Assembly: GCA_003255065.1 (NCBI GenBank)
Contig: QAOA01002452.1
Span: forward strand, 10,944 to 74,943
Direction of reading: 5' to 3'
DNA from: Cercis canadensis
Taxonomy: Eukaryota > Streptophyta > Magnoliopsida > Fabales > Fabaceae
DNA: 64,000 nucleotides
The notes under the pieces are model-generated. The model searched no databases, had not been told where the DNA came from, and was given only the letters and a program-made list of their open reading frames with translations. The position numbers were made by a program, and so were the translations under genes. This document shows, piece by piece, positions 57,479-64,000 of this stretch (its first letter is position 1; each line of letters begins with the position of its first letter).

Positions 57479-58770
57479 ACACATGCTTTGTTAATTCCAC
57501 AATTCTTTAAGCTAGTTTTTGATGATAACAAATGACTATGTTTTTGACTAATCTTGTGTTTTGTCTCTTAGTGTTTATTTCAAGACATGTTAGTATGAAG
57601 TCTTAAGAACTAGTTCTGCTTTCAAGAACTGGTTCTAGCTAAGGAAGATCTATTCCACTTGACTTTATTTGTCAACATTCTGCTGATGTGGAAAATGACT
57701 CCTACTGGACTAAGAAGACTCGAGAGGACTTTATTTATGTCAGGAAGTTTCCTGTGCATCATAAGGAAATAAGTATTGTTTATTACTAAAATTAAAAAGA
57801 TAAAGCAAGTAGATTTTCTTGTGCTGAATGGTGGACAGCTGTCCTAGAGGAGCAGTTACCAAAGTCTCTTCACATGAGCTCATCTTCCTTCAAGTAGAGC
57901 AATTCTTCAAGACTTCAGTGAGGTAAGAAAGAAAGAGAGAAAAATAGAAAACTCAAGTCAGAGAGAAAATTCCATCTTCTCTGAACTTTCAGTACTCGAT
58001 TTTTCAATTCTCTCTTCATCTTCCTCAAGTACACTAAATTGTAACATTCTGCTCTTCTGAGAGTTTGATCTTATTTGGGTATTTTCCTTTGATAAAAGGG
58101 ATTTTATATTTAAATTTCCAAGGAGAAATTTGGGTGTGTGATCTTCCTTCATTTGTGTTGGAAGAGATAAGTTTATGGTGAGCTTTGAAAAAAAAAACCA
58201 TGGATGTAAGCTTGGAGAAGCTTGGACAACTAAACTCGAATTTTAGTGAAACCTTAAGAAATTGAGAGAGTGGATGTAGGCAATTTGATCAAACTACTAT
58301 AAACTCCTTTGTCAAATTTCTTCTCCTTTCATCTCCTTAATTTTGAGCTATTTGCATTTCTAAAATTTATATGTATTTCTGTTGCTGGAATATGATATTC
58401 TGAGTTGCTCTTATTCTGCTCTCCTTTGATTTAGCCAGTTTTGATTTTATGTTGAATTCTATTTTATTAAAGAACTACTTCTTCAGGTTAGAGAACTAGT
58501 TCTTGAAGAGAATTGAATATTGACCTTATATGCGTTTTAGAGCTGATATAGATGGTGCATGAGTATAATTTCTGAGTTTATCTTGTTCTGGTCTTAAATG
58601 TTCTTACTAGCCTTGTTTTCTACTTAAGTCTGTTTTATCATAGAACTAGTTCTTCAGGTTAGAGAACTAATTTTGAAGAGAACTAAATATTGAATTGATC
58701 TGTGTTTTAGAACTGATTTTGTTTTAAATTTTAAAAACTCCTATTCACCCCCCTCTAAAGAGTATTTCCT
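57479..58770. mobile_element. 1.3-kb insertion in the LINE, 6-bp TSD
   Basis: The LINE reading NRAKNEG..(C)IW is split by 1292 bp flanked by GCAACC (57473-57478 and 58771-58776). The insert carries repeated 'agaactagttctt.aggttag' words and ends ctcctattcacccccctcta. It resembles 10640-11890. No ORF of note (the 64-aa minus ORF at 57958-58152 is unsupported) and no clear TG...CA ends, so the class is open; a diverged solo LTR is possible. Confidence 0.7.
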
Positions 58771-59290
58771 GCAACCTTCATTCTTGGCCCTATTACAATC
58801 CCTCAAAACTTGCAATATCGACTCCACCTGAGAGTTGCACTGAAGGCACAGTCCGATAAATGACGACAGTGACGAGCTTCATTAGTAAGGAGACCCTCGT
58901 GAGTCACCATCCACATGAACGACCTGAGGCGTTGGGACTTGAATCGACCTAACAATTTAAGTTTTTGGGTGAGATGGTTCATGACATAAACGTGCTGCTC
59001 TTGTGATGACTATCTATCCCTGCCAGTTTGGAATAAGCAGACTTGATAGAAAAATTCCCATCGTAAGAGCAACACCACTCAATCATGTCATTCCCCATCC
59101 TCCCATAAGGAGGTTTGATACTTGCTATCTTGTCGCAAATTACATGTGGCAGTAGCTCCGCAAGTCGAGCCTTTATGCAGGGGATCGAGCTTGGCAGCAA
59201 GACTGTTAGGTGAAACTCTTGGTCTTAGATTACCGTTTTGATAATATGACCTCATTAAAAAAAAAAATTCTTTGCCTGCCAAAAACTTCT

Positions 59291-60420
59291 GGGCGCATCG
59301 TAGTCAGACGAAGATCGTTAACGGCAGAAACAGTGTATGATGCATGTGAAGAATCCCTTGAGGTTGATAGTCAAGGAAAGTGGCATGATGACATTTCAAA
59401 TCTTTCTTCTTTGACTAATAAGATGACATTTCAAACCTATTTGAGGATAAGAGGTTGGTAAATTTATTCTGGGATAGGAACGATACACGGATATTAATTG
59501 AAAACTTTTCAAATAAATTGTTGTTGATTAAACATTTTTTATTTGGGGGGCTTTAACTGACCCTATGTAAAAATGGGGTTAAACAACCTCACCTTAGTTG
59601 GACCAATTTAGTTATAACAAGTGTTTTGATAGTAGGACCCACATATTTACTTAACCTGCTATAGGCAAAAATTTTATTTATTATAAATCAGCCCCAAATT
59701 TTTTAAAAGTCTTATTTTCTTGTCCTTTCTCACCTTTTTATTTTTTCTCCCTTTCCCTTCATCCATATCTCTGAAATCAACTAAGAAAGCAATTTTAATG
59801 TATTTATTAACAAAGTTGAATGCTACAGGAATTATTGTCATTCACCTTTGGGGTAAAAAGAAACATATTTACTTAAAAACACAACGAAAATCATTTAAAT
59901 GTATCAAAATATTTTTCAAAATATTTATTTTAAATCAGCCTCTTGACGTGCTTGCTAGATTCTTTCATTTATAGATAAATATGCAGTCTTCGGTTTTATG
60001 AGAAAAAAAATTAGACACCAAATTAACTAAGGAATCAAGTTTCTCTATCGTGTAAATGATGCAATAATTAAAAAGTAATATTTCTATCTCATCAATCAAC
60101 TAAAAGTTACAGTTAGAATTTTTTTAAAAATTGCGAGAAATAACGTTATTTTTTATTCAAAAGATATCAAATCTTGAGTAAAGTTTGTGGGACATGGATA
60201 CTATTGTAATCCCCTATTGCGGTAAGACAAATTTTTTTTTTTCAGCTTCAAAAAATTTGATATTAGATAAGAAAAAACAATGTCGTTCTATCATAACTTT
60301 AAGGAATTACATCCCAAATAAATGAATTATACAAGCTAAAAAAAGTTTAGTTTCTACCTTTTAAATTTAATGTAATAAAAATTAAATTAATTAACTGATG
60401 AATATGTGAATTCTTTGGAC
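59291..60420. other. AT-rich intergenic DNA
   Basis: No gene recognised. ORFs at 59210-59461 and 59720-59974 show no family signature. Confidence 0.4.
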
Positions 60421-61690
60421 TTCCTTCAAATTTGTCTCTTGATAAGGATGGTGGTTTTGTGCATGTTTGGTGGCTGTCCTGGTGTATCATGCCTCATTTC
60501 TCGATGTATTTAGCTTATGTGATTAGTTGCCATTCTAGTACCATTCTTATGTGTGATGGATTCTTTTTCTATTCCAAGGCATTTTGAAAGTTGTTCTTTG
60601 CATCTCTTAATGTTACTTGAGTGTATTTTTTTTCTAGTGTTTTTTCTATTTTGCATTTGTTTTTGTCTATTGTTTAAGGTCCTATTTGTCTTGCTGTTTT
60701 GGTTTTATTTCCTTTACTTTTTGCATTGTTGTTTGGTTTTGTTTAATATGTTATTCGGGTACACTTTTTAACTATTTTGGAGGCTATTTACTAGGTCAAT
60801 TTGGGTGCTATATTGAATAATAGTTGGGGGCTGTTTTGAGTTTAGTTCTCATGCATTGTTTGTATTATTCTAAGGGTTGTTTAGGGTTTGATTGTGCATT
60901 TTTTGGATTATTCCTTTTGAAGCATGTAGAGATTAAATGTGTAGGTCACTTAGGTAGATTTCTTTTAATTCTTTAAGTCTTGCCCAACCTGTGTTTTGGT
61001 GTATTCATGAGCATATTTGGATACAAATCATGGTAATTGTGAGTATGAGCAAATTGGAAGGCCTAACCGGAAGACACCTAGCTGCAAGCTTGGAGCAAGA
61101 ATGATGTTTTATTTATTTCCCTTTTTATTTTTATTTTTATTTTTGATGTAATTTAAGATTTCTCAGTACCTAGATTTGAGATAAGTTTTGTAATACTTAA
61201 AATCATGCATTTGCACTGCATATAGAAAATATATATGTATCGCGTAGTATCTGCATGCCCCTTCATTTATTATGAGAGGATATGGTGAGTCAGTCCTATA
61301 TGGGATGCCTTTCTCTATCTAACCTAAGTGAAGGTAGCGCCACCCTAGACGATCGCTTTATGCGATGAAGGGGTGAAAAGATTTAGGTCTTGGTAGAGAA
61401 ATCATACATTGTACGTTTAAATTCTTTATTTTTATTTTTGTCAGATATTCTTGTAATACATTTATTATTTTGGGTTAAATAAAATACACATTTTGGCCAT
61501 ATTGATGTTAGCATAATTAATTTATGGTAACCGTCTTGAGACGGTTGCTGTGGGGTGCCTAACACCTTCCCCACGAATAAATCGACTCCCAAATCCTCTT
61601 TGGTTAGCAGACCATTTTCTAAATTAAAAAAAAAAGGTTTTTCAATTGTTCCCAATTTTTCTAATACAATTGGTGGCAACTCCAAGTTTT
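60420..61690 (+). mobile_element. Tat/Ogre-like Gypsy LTR remnant
   Basis: The sequence ends with ggggtgcctaacaccttccc (about 61552-61572) and then caattggtggcaactccaag (61668-61687). This matches the order I know from Tat/Ogre LTR ends followed by a 'tggcgactcc' primer site, here mutated. T-rich upstream sequence fits a long LTR; the left boundary is a guess. The minus ORF at 61383-61748 runs through the LTR and is not considered a gene. Confidence 0.5.
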
Positions 61691-61739
61691 CGATCAAAAA
61701 CTTATCTTTTTTCTTTAAGTCTGCCATTCGCGTCGTAGC

Positions 61740-62405
61740 GACCTTCAAGTAAGTTGTGACAAGGAGGTGCAGATGTTATCACTGCATTTTGAGAGCCATA
61801 TCTTACGAATCTGGTTCTCATATTGGGGGTCCTATACACATTTCCTTTGCATTCGAAAATAGAAGATCACGGTTAGTAAACAATAAAATGAAGTTAATTT
61901 AAAATAAAGTAAAATTAATTAAGTTGAAATTATTACCTTGGACTCGGTCCACTACAATTCCTTCACCTCCTTAGGAATAGAGGTGAAGTCTAGCCACACA
62001 TTCTCATATTTCTACTTATAAATAGTCGAAAGATAATGGACGGGCTCCTTGGAAGGAATAAAGTTGCAAAAAAAAATAAAAATTTATTATTATTACATGA
62101 ACTATAAACCTTAAAAAAAAATAAGACATGAAGTTAGGATTAACTTACTCCTTCTTCTTGTGAGGCCATTTCCATAAGTGACCATTAACTGCTCTAGTGC
62201 TGGGTGAGGGTGAGTTCGAGATGGTCGGACTCTGGTGAAATGACCCTCTAGCGGCCGATGATGTACTGCCTAGGGTTGCAGCTCCTAACCCTCCTGACGT
62301 TGCAGTAGGTGACGGTGTTCGTGCCAACCCCGGGGTAGGCATAAAAAAGGGCAAGGCTGGCACGGTCTGAAACGGCCAAGCAACACCTTCCCTTTGTCCC
62401 TCTGG
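61740..62405 (-). pseudogene. Possible plant En/Spm-type transposase fragment
   Basis: The minus strand has an exon-like block 62405-62145: acceptor ttttttttcag|CATCTCC, S/T/P-rich (GVAWPFQTVPALPFFMPTPG, SPTATSGGLGAATLGSTSSA), ending HLWKWPHKKKE-stop. A second block near 62060-61938 reads KEPVHYLSTIYK-stop-KYENVWLDFTSIPKEVKEL-stop-WTESK before a GT donor. The latter resembles the conserved region of plant Ptta/En/Spm-like transposase genes (..IP..VK..W..F), but stops interrupt it. Assignment is from memory and weak. Confidence 0.35.
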
Positions 62406-62413
62406 AGATGCTG

Positions 62414-63012
62414 AAAAAAAAATGAGATAGAATTAGAGAGACAAATATTGTATAGAGAAAGAACAAACCTTATTATCTTTTGAGGTTGAGAAGATAGAAA
62501 AAAATGAGAAAATGAAATAGATCTTAAGGATCCATAATATTACAGCAACAAATGGTATATAGAGAAAGAGCAAACCTTGTTTCCTTTGTTGATGGGAAAA
62601 TTGTGGGTGAGAAAAAGGAATATTGAAGAGCAAAGCATATACATAAGGAGATTGGGAGATATATTAGAATGAAATAGATATTGAGATACAAAATTACAGC
62701 AACCAAAAAAATATAGAGAAAGAGCATACCTTGTTGCCTTTGGAGATGAAAGAGATGAAGAGGAAAAAGAATAATGAAATAACAACACGGTTGCATAAAG
62801 AAATTGAGAGATATATTAAAATGAAATAGATATTGTGAAACAAAATTACAGCAACAAAAAAAATATAGAGAAAGAGCATATCTTGTTGCCTTTGGAAATA
62901 GAGGAGATGGAGAGAAAAATGATTAATGAAATAGCAAAATGGCTGCATATAGAGATTGAGAGATATATTAGAATGAAATAGATAAAGAACTACAACAAAA
63001 GAAAAAATGATT
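62414..63012. repeat. ~152-bp tandem repeat array
   Basis: Units beginning gaaatagat start at 62514, 62671, 62823 and 62975 (periods 157, 152, 152), with a diverged unit before and a truncated one after. Each full unit holds 'tatagagaaagagcataccttgttgcctttgga'-like sequence; read on the minus strand it contains a possible acceptor-side exon start (tttccaaaggcaacaag|gtatgc) like the acceptor exon at 62405. The overlapping minus ORFs (62433-63068) come from this array and are not convincing genes. Confidence 0.88.
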
Positions 63013-63074
63013 TGAAAAAGCAAACATGGGTGCTTCTTCAGATGAAATGCAATTGGGGTGAGCCTCATATGCAG

Positions 63075-64000
63075 TGAAATATATATAGAGGTTTATGGAG
63101 GCACAACCTCTAAACCCTAAAATTTGAAATATCATTAACAAATCAACATTTATTGTTGGGCTAAAATTATGGAGTGCAATTGATAATTATTATATTTTGA
63201 ATTAATTAATTTTTAATTTTTGAATATTATAATTTATTTCTAAAATTCGAATTACTTAAACTGATTTACAATTTTCATTGCATCATTAATTGTGATTATT
63301 CATTATTCGTATTAATGGTTGAAGTGCCACATGGCGAACTGTGGAGCATTTGACTATTCCTTTTAAATATTATATAGATTATAGAAGAATTTGTAGATGC
63401 AAAATTTTCTCTGATATCTGTACATTTGAGGATTTTTTTCTCAAATTCTACGTCAGTTGTAGTTCGTATTCTTATAGTTATAATCTTTTGTTTCTTTCAA
63501 AGATCATGAGTTCTGTTGAAAGTTATGTTTAGATGCCATGACTTATGAGAGTGTAGGTCTTCTCTTAGAGGTGGGTGAATATGAGATTAAAACAATAACT
63601 CTGTGAAATTACAAATTAAAAATGCCTTATGGAATAACCACTTTATGATCAAAACTCATTTCAAAGCTGGTCATATAATAACCCAAAAAATCTTAGCAGA
63701 AGCTAAAGATTAAAGCTTGAATTTGAGAACTAAGAACATAAACCAAATAGCCACTCAGAATAATAGATCAAAAGATTTAGATTCTTGCAAATAAGAAATA
63801 TAACAATTTATCAAGCAAGAAATAGCAGGCTAATAGATAAAGAGATAGAATAAACATCAAGCTTAATAAGCACAAAACATCAAAACTAGTTATGCAGCAA
63901 TAGATTAAATAACAATCAAATATTAAAGAGAAAAGAGCATAGAGATTGAGTTTAGAAATTTTATAGTGGTTCGGCCAATAATATAGCCTACGTCTACTCT
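63075..64000. other. AT-rich DNA to window end
   Basis: No gene recognised. The final 60 bp (atagtggttcggccaataat and onward, ..cctacgtctactct) resembles a motif common in plant retroelements and may be the edge of one continuing beyond the window. Confidence 0.35.

Larger units (their letters stand above)
54132..59290 (-). mobile_element. L1-type LINE remnant broken by nested insertions
   Basis: Minus-strand LINE pieces are collinear. 59290-58771 has the end of the reverse-transcriptase part and the zf-RVT region (LLPHVICDKIASIKPPYGRM, WCCSYDGNFSIKSAYSKLAG, LRSFMWMVTHEGLLTNEARH, LQVLRDCNRAKNEG). 57478-57141 has the linker (CWRFPEPS). 54404-54132 has the RNase H start and end (CKVNLDESFHSTTNSASC; GDELAKACHYCGFEVEEFYK) and a 3'UTR ending in an A-rich tail. 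All pieces have stops and frameshifts. The gaps are filled by later insertions listed separately. The upstream part of ORF2 (endonuclease, RT core) is absent. Confidence 0.75.

Noticed and set aside
61383..61748. 121-aa minus ORF
   Set aside because: Runs antisense through a recognisable LTR end and primer-site region; no family signature.
62514..62980. CRISPR array
   Set aside because: The repeat is a 152-bp head-to-tail tandem without unique spacers, in a plant genome.
62433..63068. Minus ORFs rich in F, L, S, Y
   Set aside because: All derive from the A-rich tandem array read on the other strand.

Overview
This is a window of nuclear DNA from a flowering plant, probably a woody eudicot; I cannot name the species. 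The evidence is spliced genes with GT/AG introns, very AT-rich intergenic DNA, plant-specific gene families (BDA1/ACD6-type ankyrin-PGG proteins, PCC13-62, a BZR1-type factor, DRT111) and dense plant transposons with intact target-site duplications (TSDs). Seven single N bases look like scaffold joins. At four of them the sequence before the N is repeated after it at the same length (within 1 bp), so those 'repeats' are most likely unmerged contig overlaps.

Layout. 1-3.4 kb: minus-strand Gypsy LTR remnant with a tRNA-Asp primer-binding site, then AT-rich DNA. 3.4-16.4 kb: a cluster of BDA1-like ankyrin-repeat membrane protein genes. Two copies look intact (6780-8866 plus; 13557-16068 minus). 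The others are broken: a frameshifted exon-1 copy at 3988-4588, a PGG fragment near 9.2 kb and an ankyrin fragment at 12.2-12.9 kb. The 3.4-5.2 kb part is a chimera: a duplicate of the 15.1-16.4 kb region fused to the inverted 3' end of a PCC13-62 gene. 16.8-27.7 kb: transposons (CACTA, MULE, hAT, some nested) with pseudogene pieces of ribosomal protein L27a and an XB3/XBAT-type E3 ligase. 27.9-29.5 kb: a three-exon PCC13-62-like desiccation gene with a one-base frameshift in a G run.

29.5-45 kb has no convincing intact gene. It holds MULE and hAT non-autonomous elements, a tRNA-derived SINE, a retroposed 3' end with a 17-bp TSD, and copies of an unclassified dispersed repeat. 45.3-49.0 kb: DRT111/SPF45, two exons and a 2.6-kb intron. 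50.2-51.3 kb: a short stand-alone BZR1-domain transcription factor on the minus strand, convergent with DRT111. 52.1-59.3 kb: a Harbinger-type element, a LINE 3' fragment, and a larger LINE broken by nested insertions (solo LTR, MULE-like element, another solo LTR, and a 1.3-kb insertion). 60.4-64 kb: Tat/Ogre-like LTR remnant, a possible En/Spm transposase fragment and a ~152-bp tandem repeat.

The genes do not form one pathway. The likely living set is two ankyrin membrane proteins (defence or signalling by family), PCC13-62 (drought/ABA by family, possibly broken), DRT111 (splicing) and the BZR1-type factor (transcription). I see no evidence for a wholly new system. The most informative features are the chimeric duplication, the nested and gene-carrying transposons, and the assembly artefacts.
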